Positions 19,217-32,328 of a stretch of 64,000 nt of DNA are shown piece by piece. The notes under the pieces are model-generated. The model was not told where the DNA came from. It worked only from the letters and a program-made list of their open reading frames with translations, and did no database searches. The stretch is from Lasiosphaeria ovina. Taxonomy: Eukaryota > Ascomycota > Sordariomycetes > Sordariales > Lasiosphaeriaceae. Position numbers and translations under genes: made by a program. Within the stretch, counting starts at the first letter, position 1. Each line of letters starts with the position of its first letter. Location: positions 5,890,001 to 5,954,000 of the forward strand of contig JAULSN010000002.1 of the NCBI GenBank assembly GCA_033439765.1, read 5' to 3'.

Positions 19217-22200
19217 ATGGCGTCCTTGACCGATAGAACGTATTTTCCTAACCTCGAGGAGTGTCTGTCGGGCAAGCGCTGCATACTGTACGTATGCTCC
19301 CTTTCTCTATTGCTGCAGGCTACGACTATGCTGGTGCTGGTGCTGGTGCTGGTGCTGGTGCTGGTGCTGACTTTGCGCCTCTAGATCGTGGGGCCTCGTC
19401 GCATCTGCCCTCGACGACAGCGCACCCGACCGCGTCACCAGTGCTGCCGTGTCGGCCTTTCTCAGAGATGGCTACGTCCACCACCTGATCAAGACGCCCT
19501 CGGCCGTGTTTGAGCCCCCGACCGCCAAGTCCAAGACAGACTTCGAGACTAAGACGGCCGCCATCAATGTCATCCCCGCCCCTAACGACCGCTTCACCAT
19601 CGGCGTCATCAAGGAGGATGCCCTGTGGCTGAGCGAGAATGTGAACATCAACGAGGTGGCCGCCTTGCGCATCGTCGCCATTGAGTTCCAGGTGCGCGCC
19701 CAGAGCCATCTCACCGGGCCCCTGTCGAGTCAGGACGTCGTCAACATCCAGGAGGCCGCCGGCGTCACCGATGCCCAGGCCTCGAGCATTCTTGCCATCC
19801 TCAATGTCTCCGCCGCCACCGACGCCGAGGCCACGTGGGCCGACTTCGAGACCCAGACGAGCCGCCGCCGCCGCCTGCTGACTACCTACCTGTCCGAGCG
19901 ACGGTCCTTCCTGGGTGCCGCAGACTCCCTGGCCTCGTTTCTGCTGCACTCTCGCTCTGCGGCTAAGGGCCCCGAGGTCGACGAGCTGCGCCGCATCGTC
20001 GCCAAGGCCGCCTTCAACTTCGACGAGCTTAACTCGCAGCCCGATGTGAGCCTTGCGCCATTCGAGGCCCTGGTGCCCAGTTACCTGGCCATTTTAGGCC
20101 ACTCCATCGCCCGCTCCCAGACCGGCCCCGGCAACGTCACCCGCCCGGTGCTTACCGAACAGATCGAGGTGGACTGGCTGAGGACATGTCTCACAGAGGC
20201 CGTCCACGCCATGTCGCTCGTTTTCCAGATACTCGACCTCGCTGGCGCCGTGTTTGCCACGCCGGACCTAGTGGCCCAGTGGTTTGCGTTTGTGGATAGC
20301 TGCGAGTTCCTCGAATCGCTGAACGCGGTCAGTATTCCTCCTCCTTCTCCCTCCTCCTATTCCTATATGCACTGAGCTAGCACACTGACTTGTTACTAGA
20401 GCGACGACGCCCTTTCCGAGCTCGTAATGCCGCTGAGGAGTATGATTTGCGTCATCTCGCTCAAGCTCCTAAATGCGGACCGGTCCATCCTGTACCTGAA
20501 CCAGGAGATCGATCTGATGGAGCACGAGGACCCATACCTGGCTTCATCCGAGGTCCTGACACAGATCCACCAAACACTCCAGGCTGCCGCGAGCGCGGGC
20601 TCGGTGACGGCGAGCCCCGTCGTGCTGGCGTGGTCTCTGATCCTCCACACCATGTATGTGGCCTACCAGGAGAGGACAGAACGCCGCGACTTTCTCCAGA
20701 ATCAGCGGGCACAGGAGGGCTTCGAGCTCGAGATCCGCCCGTCGGGCAGAGGGCGCAGAAACTCGACGGGAAGCATCGTCTCCCTCGAGCAATCGCCTTA
20801 CGACCTATTTCTTGCCTCGCAGTCCCTGGATCGCGATATTGCCGCAATAGAAAACCTGGCCATAGTGGCCACGTCTGCACACGGCCAAATCTACGAGTCT
20901 ATCTCCGACATGTCGGCATGCCTGGGGAACGGCGCCCAAGCCGCGTTCCGGCCCGCGGTGGGCGGGCGGGGGCGGCTCACCTTGCAGGAGCTCCTGAAAA
21001 CCAGCTTTAAAATCGTTGGTTACCGGACCGAATCTCTCTCGAGTCTGCTCTCCGTTCTGTCGGCTGGAGGGCAATACTGGGACATCTCTCTCGAAAACTC
21101 GCTCGCGGCCACCCAAGGGCCCGCAGCCCACATGCTGGAAAACACCGATCTCAGGAGATCCTACCTCAACCAAGCCATAACTCGCTACCCATACGAATTT
21201 CTACCCTTTGCAAATTTCTGCCGCGTCTTGTCCGCGAGCCTGCTCTCAGACCCAGAAAGCTCGGAGCTAGTCATGGGGTTCCTCCACAAGACACCGAGCT
21301 TGATGCTCGTCTGGAAACATGAATGGACGCAGTACGAGTTGGTGAGCGAGGAGGAGAACACAAACTCGTTCCGGCTCACAGAGGACCTCGATCTCTTCAA
21401 TCCTACCTGGGCATCCAAGAGACGGCCTGGCACCGAGGAAGCCTTCTTCATACCCTCGGGCACACTGGGACGGTTTGTCACCACCGAACCCAGGATTGCA
21501 CTGCTCGAGTTCGAGCACTCTGCCCTGGCTCTTCTCGGAAAGCGTCTTGAAACGAACCTGATGCCTGATGCCTCCAGCTCTGGCCTTGGGCCCCTTGCCC
21601 CAGAAGAAGTTGCCGAGGGCGTGTCCCTGCTGGCGACGGTGCTGGGAGCCCAAGTTGTCAAGGTCTCGGGCCCCGGTTCCCAGCGGACATCTGAAAGCGC
21701 CATAGACCTATTGAAAGAGGCGAGCCGGACTTTGCCGCGGAATAGAGACATCATCACCGTCATTTGCGACACCCTGGACGGCTTGATTCAGGAAGAGCTC
21801 ACCAGCCTCGACAGTGCCAAGATTGCCACCATGTCGTCCTGTATACAGTTTCTTCATGCCGCGCTCTCCGTCTGTCCCGGCCGCATCTGGGGTTATGTGG
21901 CCCGGTGCGGTCTGGTTAACAGCGAGACGCGATCGGGGCGGCTGTCCAGGATCACCGGGAATATTGACATGTCCCCTGAGCGCTTCGATTTCCTCTCGTC
22001 GGCTGTAAAGCTCTTCTCTAGCCTGATCGACAGCGCCATGATCAGTGCCGTCCAACGCAAGGCCGGGACCACCCTGTACTCTCGGTCCAAGGGGGACGAG
22101 ACCCCTTGGCTCGGCACGTCTGAGAAGACCATCTCGCGAGTCTCGCTCTTGGTAGCTCAGACGGCCGTTGATGTGTTTGAGAACTCGGCCACGTGGAGAT

Positions 22201-24914
22201 TCCCCAACGAAGTCGACCGCAGCATCCTGGTCCGAGACGTGTTGGGCATCTTGAATAACCTAATATCATACTCGTTTAGCATCGGGACAGCCGAGAAACC
22301 AAGTAGCTTGACGAGTTGTCTTGTGCCTGCCGCCAAGTATATCCTTGACGGCTTCCTGTCTCCGTCTTCGAGTTCCCTGAGGTTCCAGCCCTTCTTGGCA
22401 ACCCTCCTCGTTGCCTTCCAAATCCCCGACTCGACTCTGTACGTGCAACGATCCGGGATAGTCTCCGAGAGACTGACGGCTGCCTTGGCTTTTGCGAACA
22501 CGCTGTTGCGAGCTGCCAACTACCTAAACCAGCCTTCGGCTGTCGTTCAGACGCAGCTTTTCAAGTCGGCCTCGCTCATTGCTCGGCTGCCGGGCATCAA
22601 GCACTCTTTCAAAGCGCCAGCCGTATCTCTACTCAGCGCGCTTGTAGAGAGCGCCGGAAAGGGCAGCGAAAACGAGCCACCGTCGCTATTGGGATACCTT
22701 GGGCCGCAGGTATCGAGGTCCTTCCTCCAGATAGTTTCGCAGCTTGATCAGCCATATGATAGGATCTCTGAGCTGGTAAGCATGTGGAAATTCTTCTCGA
22801 CCATTATGCGGAACCGGCAACAATGGATGGCGAACTGCCTCCTTACGGGAAAGACGCCGCGCGAGGCCTTGAAGGGAGACGGAAAAATGGCAACACTATC
22901 CCCCGACTCGGTGCTCGCAATGGCGCTGGAGAAGTTGTGCTCGGTCAATAAACTGCCCAGCCGGGAAAGTATGGCTGTTCTCGAGTTCTTCACCTCGGCA
23001 CAGAACTACTGGCCCTGGACCATTTTTGCAATGCAGAAAGACAACAGCTTTCTGCAACATCTCCGATCATATGCGCGCAACCTCAAGTCGCCATCTGTCG
23101 TGTCCAAGACGGACGCGAGGGAGGCTGGCTACCAAGCGAGGATAGCGGCGTATATCGCCGAGACCTTTGCCATGCAGCTGTACCACTTGCGCCAGATTGG
23201 CCAAGAACAGACGTTTGCCACGGATGTGCTGAAAGACCTCGACTACTTCCTCCGCAACGGAGCCGAGGTGGCGGACTACAATGCCTCTCTGCACGCAAAC
23301 TTCACCAAGAACTTCAATGCGCGGTATTCCGGTTGTTCGATAGACGATTTCAAGAGGACCGCCCTGGTGCCTCGGGACCTTGGCTCCAACTTTTACTTTG
23401 CCCTGGATTTCGCCGACACAATGCTCGGCTACGACGCCGGCTGGACTCCCCGGCGGCAGAACGGCTTCAGGCACGAGATGGAGACAGCGAACCTAAACCT
23501 GTCCTTGGTGGAAGCTGAAGTGGTAAGACGACCCCGACCTGCCCGCTGCGCCATACCCGCTAACATTGTCTAGGCTCTATTTCACGCCTGGGAGTATCTG
23601 CTCCTGGAGCTCAGCGTGTGCCTCTTGCCGAATGGGGCTGTCGCACAGCGCATGTTGCAGGTTGCAGAGCAGTGCTTGGAGTCAAACCAGAGGCCCCAGC
23701 CGCCAGAGAATATCTTCGTCAGGCTCAGCCACTCGCGGGCGAACCTGACTCTGACGCTCCTGCAGCGTCTTGCAGATTGCTCGTACGCGCCAAAGAATAT
23801 CACGAGCCTGCTCATGAGCATATCGGCCACGATCAACGGAGTCGAGGACCCATTCAGCGCCGATCGGATATCCTACTTCCGAACCCTCCTCAAGATCCTC
23901 TTTATGATTCTGAGAGGAGCACCCAGACACTCGGCCGGCCCTGCGCCCTCCAAGGGTAATGATCATGACGCCCCGGTGGCGCTCACCCAGACAGTCTTGA
24001 CCATCCTCGACCGGGTCGTCGCCCGGCTGTTTAGATTACTCGTGACGCTAGTCCACGAACCAAAGTCGGCGACAACCCCTGAGGATCTTGCCCTTGTAAC
24101 CGCCATCCTCCAGGCCTGCCTCAGCGTGAGCGGAATAGAGCAGTGCCAGCTCCAGATCGGCAACATCATGGCTTCGTATGACGTGTTCCAAGTGGCAACT
24201 TCGCTGTTCTCCTGGGCGGACAAGCTGGCGGACAACGGCGATCCCGTCTACGGCGAGCTTGCGCTGCTTTTTCTCCTAGAGCTCTCGGCCCTCCCCACAA
24301 TAGCCGAGCAGCTGGCATGCGACGGCCTCCTGGGCCACCTCACGTCGGCAAGCCTCGCCGGGTACATGCGGCGCAGCAACGTGTCGCCGTTCTCGGAGAA
24401 CGCGGGCGCCGCCCGGTGCTACGGCATCTGGGCCAAGGGGGTGCTGCCGCTGCTGCTCAACATCCTCGGGGCGCTGCGCGCCACCATCGCGCCCGAGATC
24501 GCGTTCGTGCTGAACCAGTTCCCCAACCTGCTGCAGTCGAGCGTCGAGCGCTTCGAGGCGCCAGGCCTCAGCCGTACGGCGTCGCGCGACGCGCCGCAGT
24601 TCGTCACGCTGGTTGGCGTGTCCGAGATGCACTCGCTCGCGCTCCTCACGCGCGTCCTCGGCGTCCTGCGCGCCAACAACACGCGCGACATCCCCGAGGT
24701 GGCCTGGGACGCGGCGTCGGTGCTCGAGAACGTCGAGTTCTGGCTGCGCAGCCGCAAGATCCTGCGCGAGCGCATGCTGCCCCTCGGCCCGCGCGAGACC
24801 GAGTGGCGCGCCACAAAAGCCGCCGACGGCAGCGGCTGCGAGAACCGCCTCGAGGAGAAGGCCGTCTCGAAGCTCGAGGCCGTCAAGGATGTGCTGGCTG
24901 AGGATATGGAGTGA
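19217..24914 (+). CDS. NUP188: Nucleoporin Nup188, inner-ring scaffold of the nuclear pore
   Basis: Four exons (19217-19287, 19385-20327, 20400-23522, 23574-24914) give 1825 residues with every junction in frame. The whole protein is a helical solenoid without catalytic motifs. Recognisable family blocks include LTDRTYFPNLEECLSGK at the N-terminus, SPYDLFLASQSLDRDIA, RQQWMANCLLTGKTPREALKG, SAQNYWPWTIFA, AETFAMQLYHLRQ, METANLNLSLVEAE and FHAWEYLLLELS. These match my memory of Chaetomium thermophilum Nup188, which is of similar length. Nup188 is a large inner-ring nucleoporin that binds Nic96 and acts in pore structure and transport. The NUP188 intron-1 donor (GTACGT) splits a Leu codon. The C-terminal quarter is more GC-rich than the rest. 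Confidence 0.94.
19330..19369. repeat. (GGTGCT)n hexanucleotide repeat in NUP188 intron 1
   Basis: Between six and seven perfect copies fill much of the 97-nt first intron (19288-19384) of NUP188, ending 15 nt before the acceptor. This is where a branch point would be expected, so repeat length may matter for splicing. Confidence 0.85.
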
Positions 24915-25617
24915 AAGGGTTTTTTTTTATTATCATTATGCTTTACTTGGGTTGAGTGGGTAGGGGAAAAAGGGGGGGATTTCATTTCCCTCGGTTTTCT
25001 TTTTTTTCTCCAATGTCCTTTTCTTTTTGGCATAACCGTGCAAGTGTAAATATCAAGCAATCAATTTGGGGGGAGGAGGGAAACAACACGGTAGCTAAAA
25101 AAGAAATAAACTCCAAAAGGAGTAAATATTAGTTATTACCTTGTGGAACACATACGCAAGATTTCTCTGTTGTCTCTCTTCTCGCTCTCGCTCTATTGTT
25201 ACAATGCCAGGCGCCGCGCCCCGCCTCCGTCTATGTTATGAGTATGAGTATGAATATGAATATGAATATGAATATCCACCACCGCTGCCAACCGTTGATT
25301 CCCTTCTCCTTGAAAAGAGGAGAGAAAAGGGGGCATATACACAGATATCTCTTCTCTTCCTTCGCCCCCTTTCCCCCCTGGTTTATCCAAAGAAGTCGAA
25401 GCCAGGTGTCGCCTCCTGTCTTGTCTGCATGCCTGTTTCTCTGCGATTTCCCCTCTATCGTTTATCGTTCTGGGCATGCAGGGAGGGCAAGAAGATGGAT
25501 GGATGGTGTTGTGTTGGATGGCTGGTCTGGGGGAGGGGGATATAATTGTACAATATGTTTTTTTTTTCTCTTTCATCTCTTTTTTCTACCTCTTGTGAGA
25601 GTGAAAGTAGAGAGGTT
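24915..25617. other. Convergent 3' region of NUP188 and TIM9
   Basis: Non-coding, with homopolymer runs and a hexanucleotide repeat (25239-25274). Both genes end here and their 3' UTRs may overlap. Overlapping open frames of 106-207 codons (25141-25866) are repeat-driven and contain antisense of TIM9. Confidence 0.6.
25239..25274. repeat. (TATGAA)n hexanucleotide repeat
   Basis: Six copies of TATGAA/TATGAG lie in the convergent 3' region between NUP188 and TIM9. Confidence 0.85.
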
Positions 25618-26089
25618 CTATTGCTGCGCCTTCCGTTGCATCTCCGCGGCCATGGCCTGGTTCTGCTCGGCGAAGCGCTCCGCCATGCGCGCCTGCGTGG
25701 TCATGGACTTTTGCACGCACCGCGTGATGCACCCCGTCTCGCTCCCCGACAGCGCCTTGGACGTGAAGTCGTTGATGCACGAGTTGAAGCACGTGTCGAC
25801 GAGGTTGCCGATGACCTAGACGTGTGTGGGTTAGCTTTCTTGCGCCCTCTTTTCTTTTGTATTTAATTGCTTGGTCGTGAAGTGTGTATGGGGATTGGAT
25901 TCGATTGGACACGCGGATAGCAAGGGATGGGGCATAGACATACGCTCATAAACTCCTTGAGCTGGCGCTTCTGCATGCGCGTCTCCAGCTCGCGGTTCTC
26001 GGCGGCGGTAAGTCTGTGATGCGAGCGAGATCATCGTTAGCTTTGGAACCCGTTCAAAGGACTTGCTGGCCGACGTACCCGGTGTCCAT
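25618..26089 (-). CDS. TIM9: Mitochondrial intermembrane-space import chaperone Tim9
   Basis: Three exons (26089-26079, 26013-25944, 25815-25618) give 92 residues. The first exon encodes only three and two-thirds codons (MDTG). The twin CX3C motif is clear: CFNSC and CITRC, 15 residues apart, flanked by QKRQLKEFMSVIGNLVD and ARMAERFAEQNQAM. Twin CX3C with this spacing and the FTSKALSGSETGC segment identify Tim9, which with Tim10 forms the hexamer that escorts carrier proteins to TIM22 and is folded by Mia40 oxidation. The gene is too small and split to be seen as one open frame. Assignment to Tim9 rather than Tim8/10/13 rests on these blocks. Confidence 0.92.
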
Positions 26090-29000
26090 GGTTTTGAGGA
26101 TGACGGGAGCGTGATATGGGTTGGTTTAGTGGTTTTGCGGACTGGGGAATGAATCGGTGATAGCTTCTCGTTTTCTTGCTGGTAATACTCGGTCGATGGT
26201 CCTTTGCCGCGATAGCAAAAAATCGCTGATGAGTGACGTGCATGGGCCAGCCGAGCAGACCCCAGAAGCTAAGCTAAGCTGGGCGTGGCCTGTGCGCCGA
26301 TGAGCCGAAGCTGAACCGAGCGCCTGGGCCGGCCTCTACTTAGCGAACCCGCACTCCACTCCGTACGGAGATTCCTCGGATCCGATTTTAGACTAAAAGT
26401 ACTCTATTCAGAATAACCACCCCAATAGTTGCAATAAGCGTACAGACAGCCTTTACCGAGTATACGCAGAGTCTAGCGGCATTTTGACAGCCCATTCCAG
26501 TAGGTATCTCTGGTCCATCCCAACAACCATCAGAGTGACAGGTTCGCCAAGCGTGGCTGTGGCCGTGAAGCTGCCCAAAAGACGACAGCAGCGAAGCTTG
26601 ACTCTTGACAGCCTATGACGTTCTGCAACATCTCGTATCAACGCACCCCCGCACCCACGCGGCTGAAGATGAAACATAACCCGCATAGGTAAAGGATGTA
26701 CTAGAACTACTAGTAGGTATACACAGGCTGCCAAGTGCAAAGCTCCGGGCAACATCTCGCCTGCGTCGTTTTCCTCCCCGGGTGAGTACTGTACGGTGCA
26801 GACCTAGTGTTCTAGAGTCCTGCGCGCGCAAGCCCGCCTGCCCGTCTCGTGCGACTGAGAATGGGCGGCGGAAGTCTCGGCCCACACGCCAAGATGTCTC
26901 GCAGCCGTTCCTCAGCCCTGCGAATCAAACCGTCTGAACATGGGATGCGTGGCACAGATAGACATATCTGCGCCGTCCGGGGTTCAGAGGCAAAGACATA
27001 GTACAGTACTAGATATGGCCATTGGACTGGAGGGAAACGGCACGCTATTGGGTTGACATTCCCAGCTGTGGGTGGCTACGCCGGGAGCGAGCCGAGTTCT
27101 GGTTTTGCCAACGTGGGTCCTCCTCTGAAGGGGGGGCCGGCCTTACGAGACAATGACGAGAGTACGCAGTACGCAAACGTCGTCGTCGTCTTCGTCGCCG
27201 TCTGGAAAACTGGGTCCCGCCGGTTGGCCCTCGTCCCCGCATGACCTCAGCAGAGAGCTATATTTGGGAAACGGAGAAAGAGAGGCCCATCCCTTTACGG
27301 ATTGGATAGGATACCTTCCATACAGTAGTGGCAAGACTGCGCTGCGATGCGACTGCACTACGCTGGGCTACTGAGTACGAAGATACGCCCCAACGTACAC
27401 TAGTGTGCGCGAATGTCGGCTGCGACGCTACCTGTCGAGGTGCCTGACACTACGCAGCACCGTATGGTGTAGGAAGGCGGAGCTGGACGAAGCTGCTGTG
27501 GATCTAGTGCGAGCTTACTGAGTAGGTAGCCCGGTTTCCAGACGAGGACCGGTAGATGACAGGGCCGAGTTAAAAATGACACCCTATTGAATCCGTCACC
27601 AGTGAGATGGGTGCACGTCGTGACCGCTTCCGAGCAGCTGCTGCGCACGCTGCATGCTGCAGGGAACCCTACATACGTCATTAGTCCTCCCTGGCGCCCG
27701 CAGCAGTAAATCGCCGCTGTCCGACTCTGGGCTGGGCTGCCCGTCTTGTCTTGTTCAACCCGAGCCACCACCAACCCAACTCAACTCCCTGCAGAGTGCA
27801 GCTTTTGACAATGGAACCTACTGAGGTGCGTAATAAGCTGGCTGGGGCTGTCGTTGGCTGTGGCGATTCAAAACACTCCTCCTAGAAGCGTCCTGTTTGG
27901 GCAGGGTCCACACACGGCAGGAATCTGGTGACGGGACGACCTTAGTTGCCCTACCCTGCGGTTAGCAGATGGCCTGCTTTGCCGCGGCGCCCACGAGAGA
28001 AACTCAAATGCCGCGATCTGCATAAAGCGATCATCCTGTTGCCCTTTGCCCTATAGTGAGTGCAGCACACGGAGTACATGTACCTACACGTAGGGACAGC
28101 GTAGTGTGGAAATTTGCAGTGGCGCCGGCGTCCTGTATTGATGTTGTTGTTACATTAGCGAAAGCCCGTGGCTGAAGCTTGATGGATCAGAGTTCCGAGG
28201 TTTAGGTGAGCTGAGCTTTCAGTCGAAGAAGGCCACTTCTCAACAACACCCAGGCAAACGGCGCAGACAATCTGTCGGGTTTAGGAATGCCGACTGCCTC
28301 GGAACCCGGCCATGAATCAATCAAATATTGCCCTCTGCATGTATTTGACGTGTTTGTACTGGGTAGAAACAGATGTACATTCAGTCTCTTCCCTCCAAAG
28401 AACCAGCGAAACCCGCATGTAGAATGCCACAACGGCTTCCCATTTCCCGAGTAATAACAGTAAAATGAAATTCACCTGCCGCGTTACATACACACTTGAT
28501 CTCGAGGTAAACAAAGTAAACCAATAACCTGGGAAAAGGCACTTTCTGTGGCTTTTTGCACTTGGATCAAGATGGGTAGGTAGATTTCGGCCAAGAATGA
28601 GCCAACGGCTGTCTTGTTTAAAAATAGTCCGCGCCCTGATTGCTGGGACCCGACAGCACTGCCTGGGAGCCACCTGCCGCCGCGCCAGATTCAACCCAAA
28701 AGCACAAAGAGCAATACCAAAACCAAAACATCACCGGCCATGCCTCGCACTTTCCTTTTTTCGCATCGCGTCCGGCTCGATATAAGGCCGTTATTGTCCG
28801 TCCGCTGTGCCTTTCTTTTTGTTGTTTGAATCAATTACGTGCGGAGTACGGATACGGATACATACCAAGTCCCCGTTGAAGGCGTCGGGCTGGACGCCAA
28901 GGCTCCCGCCGCTCGTCAGTGTGCAACTTGGACCACGCACCGTGGGAGACTGGCGCCTTGGGAAACCGCTGGACCGCTGGGACCCCCCTGTTGCCCTTGC

Positions 29001-29592
29001 CCAATCCCTCCAACCCAGTCCTGAAAAGGCAGCCCGCCGTCTCTCTCTTTCCTTGCCGTTGCTCACGGGGCTCATTTAACCAAACCCACATCCAAAACAC
29101 AACGCGAGCCTGATTGCACGAATCCAGAAAAGAGACGGGCAGCGTTGCGCGCTGACCAGCCGCCAGCTGGGAATTTAGCTCGCCGTCTCCTCCGCCGACC
29201 GCGCACCTCCCAGGCTGGTTACTTCTTCCAGGCCCCGCCCGGCCTCACGATCGACGGGAGCAAGGCCACCTCGCCGAAGCACGGGTCCAAGTCACAGGCA
29301 GCCTGCACGCATCGCACGCACGTACCGCACGGCACCGCATCGCATCGCGTCGCAGGACCGCGCCAGTTTCACGCCTGCAAAAGCGGCGAGCCCTCGGCCT
29401 GGTCCCGGCCGACAGCCACGGCACGCATCTCCTGCTTGTCCGCAACCTGTCGGACTCTTGCAGAGTTCTCGACCCGGCTCGTCGCTATCCTGCCTCGCGT
29501 CTTCAATTGGCCGAGGCAGCTGCCTGCGCCACGTTCCTACCTATAACCAGCTCCAATAAACCAGTCGCCCGCCCCGGGCTTCCTTTGCAGTC
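26090..29592. other. Intergenic region between TIM9 and the RhoGAP gene
   Basis: 3.5 kb without a supported gene. Open frames of 60-130 codons on both strands (for example 26453-26885 minus, 27400-27774 minus) have no recognisable domain. ACGGAGTA-type words occur at 26358, 28068 and 28840; the first is a perfect 12-bp palindrome CTCCGTACGGAG. The last 450 bp before 29593 are C-rich and are the likely leader of the RhoGAP mRNA. No tRNA was recognised. Confidence 0.6.
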
Positions 29593-32328
29593 ATGGCATC
29601 CGGCACACCGCATTCTGCATCGCAGCAGCAACTACAACTCCAGCAGCAACATCAACAGCAACAGCAACAGCAACGAGCGGGTCCGTCGTATCAACCTCCG
29701 CCCCCGGTGCCTCCGCCGGTACAGGCAGCCTCTCCGCCCAACAAGCGGGATTTGAAGTCATGGTGGAAAGGATTCAAGCTGGCTTCGAAGAATCAAGAAG
29801 CCCACGGTACTGCTCCCTCCTCTACTATATCTCGAGACTATAGGCCACATTCCATGTTCGTCGAGGGGTCGGATGGCTGTCTGAGCAATATCCCGTCATC
29901 CGTGTCCGTGGCTCGAGAAATGGTGGCGGTTGAAGAAGGGTGTCTAGCTCATCAAGCAAGTGCGAGCTCGGGTCAGGCGCCCATGGCAAGGCCTAGCAAG
30001 AGGCTCACTTTAAATACCCTTGGTCGCATCCTTAATTGGCGTCTTGGGAAATGTCCGACTGGATGCCCCAAACCATGTCCCACTGGGCTCAGACTGACCC
30101 TCGCAGACCATCGGCCCCAGGGTATCTTTGGTGTCCCACTTCGCCAGAGCATCACGTACGCCAACGTGGCCATCTCTCTCGTCGACGAGCAAGGGGAGAG
30201 CTACATATACGGATACGTGCCGATTGTCGTTGCAAAATGTGGTGTCTATTTGAAGGAGAAGGGTTTGTGACATACCCCCTCACATGTCTCCCCTCGAGGT
30301 AATGAATCAGTGCTGACGTGCCCCAAAGCGACCGAGGTTGAGGGCATATTCCGCCTTAGCGGGTCGGAGAAGCGGATCAAGGAGCTAAAGACCGTTTTCG
30401 ACTCGCCAGACAGGTACGGGAAAGGGCTGGTGTGGGATGGGTACACGGTTCACGATGCCGCCAACGTCCTCCGTCGCTACTTAAACGATCTCCCCGAGCC
30501 GGTTGTGCCGCTGGATCTGTACGAAAAATTTCGGGAACCGTTGAGAGGGGCCACCAAGCAGGGTGCCGCCGATGTTGACGGACCCCAGTTTGTCGAGAAC
30601 TTCGACATGAATGCCGCCATCGCAATCTACCAACATCTCATCACTGAGCTGCCCCCCTTGAACCGTCAGCTGCTGCTATACATCCTGGACCTTCTTGCCG
30701 TGTTTGCTGCAAAGTCGGACCAGAACCGGATGAACTCGCAGAATCTGGCGGCCATCTTCCAGCCCGGCATGCTTTCCCATCCCGCCCACGCCATGGCACC
30801 CGACGAGTACCGGTTGAACCAATGCGTCATTATTTTCCTTATTGAGAACCAGGACCATTTTCTCATTGGAATGCAAGGCACAGCCGCAGATGAGAAGACA
30901 GTTCAGGAGGTGCAAAAGGGAACACCCATCATAAACAGCCCCACTACACCTGGCCCAAACCGGAAATCAGGGGTGTCGCGGTCTCCGTCAACCGCTAGTG
31001 CCGGCGCGGAAAACGTCGCGAAAGACGGCCAGATTAGAAGAAACAAATCGACATCCTCGAGGCGATCGCATCAGTCAAATAGTGCTCCCAGCCCACTGAG
31101 CCCAGGGAGCCCCGCGATAGCCACAACCCCTACCAGTGGACTGGCTCGGTCTAATACCCTGCCCTCGAAGAAGTCTCCAGCGTTACAGTCTGGGAGGTTT
31201 GCATCAAGGAATGGCCCCTCGGCAGTCTCGGCGTTGACGCCCGTGGCTCCACCAACAACACAAGTCGTGCCTCCTCCAGCCCTTGCTGAGGAAGTCTCCG
31301 CCACGCTGGAGGATTTATTCATATCAGTACCGACCTCGACGGCAACCTCCAGTCTGGCGCCCGGCCAGTCCGCCGTGGGAGCCAGGAGCCAGGAAAGACT
31401 GTTGGACCTGAATCCAGAGGCCACGACGCCGTCTCGTGAACGGAGGCTGCCGGGTTTGTTCCAGAGGGTCCCCACTGGAGAGAGTGATGGTCGACAGCCC
31501 AACAAGTTGAGAAAGAAGAAGATGCCGGGCAGCGCCAACCCGAGCGCGCACAGCTCCTCGGCGTCCTTGCCACATTCATTGGCGGTATCTCCAAATACAG
31601 AACTGATCAATCCTCTTGACACAATACCATCTGCGCCCCGCAGTGCGAATATGGAAAGCTTTTCTGTGGCACAGACGATCGAGACACCGTCCGAGGCAAC
31701 CCCACGGGCATCTCAAATTCCGTCTAGCAACACGCTTCATCCTAGCAGCGCCGAATCGACCCTGAGACCAAACAAGTCCCCGCCAACATCCGTACACGGC
31801 TCCTTCAACGAGGGTTCCGATCTTGACCAAGTTGACGAGCCGATAGGTGGCCAGGCAGACGCAAGTCCAGATGCGACATCAGACAAAGAGAAGAAAAGAA
31901 GATGGCGGCTTTCTCGAAAGAAAGACGATGTCCCGCCGCCCCAGTACCCCCCGCTTGCGTCCCCGCGGCTGTTTCTCGGAGCGAATTCGAATGCCGATAT
32001 CAGCACCAGTTCAGTTGGTAGTTATAAAGCTCGACATAGCATGTCTGGCGAGCCGCCTGATCTGGCGGCGGTCAATGCTGAGGCGCCTGTAGTCGAGGCA
32101 AGCAACAAGGAAAGCCGAGAGGACGCCAAGGGCCTAACTGGGTGGTTCAAGACCAAGTACCGCGAACGCAAGGAGAATGTCGAGCAACGAAGAAACAAAT
32201 CACCACCTGCAGATCGGACTGTATCAATGGGCAGCAGCTTCCTGTCGTCGACGCGCGGGAAAAGCCTGGATATCAAGCGTGGCCTCCCCGAGGAGAAGCA
32301 TCCGCAAGAACCAAGTGCGCCGCAATAA
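29593..32328 (+). CDS. RhoGAP domain protein (Rho GTPase-activating protein)
   Basis: Three exons (29593-29806, 30107-30262, 30329-32328) give 789 residues. A Gln-rich N-terminus (CAG/CAA repeats at 29629-29675) and Pro stretch precede the RhoGAP domain at about residues 78-280: GIFGVPLRQSITYANV, the arginine finger in GIFRLSGS, YLNDLPEPVVPLDLY, LLLYILDLLAVFAAKSDQNRMNSQNLAAIFQPGML. The Arg finger and the Asn-rich contact block are intact, so GAP activity is expected; Sac7/Bag7-type Rho1 GAPs are the closest by layout. The C-terminal 500 residues are disordered, Ser/Pro/Thr-rich, with basic clusters (KKRRWRLSRKKDD). Intron 1 (300 nt) has no in-frame stop, so a 100-residue longer isoform can be encoded. 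Cell polarity and wall integrity roles are inferred. Confidence 0.9.

Noticed and set aside
25196..25819. 207-codon plus frame over the TATGAA repeat
   Set aside because: Repeat-driven N-terminus and antisense of the TIM9 exon.
26090..29592. Search for tRNA or 5S rRNA genes in the long spacers
   Set aside because: No GTTCRA loop with pairing arms and no 5S-like block was seen in this or the other spacers.
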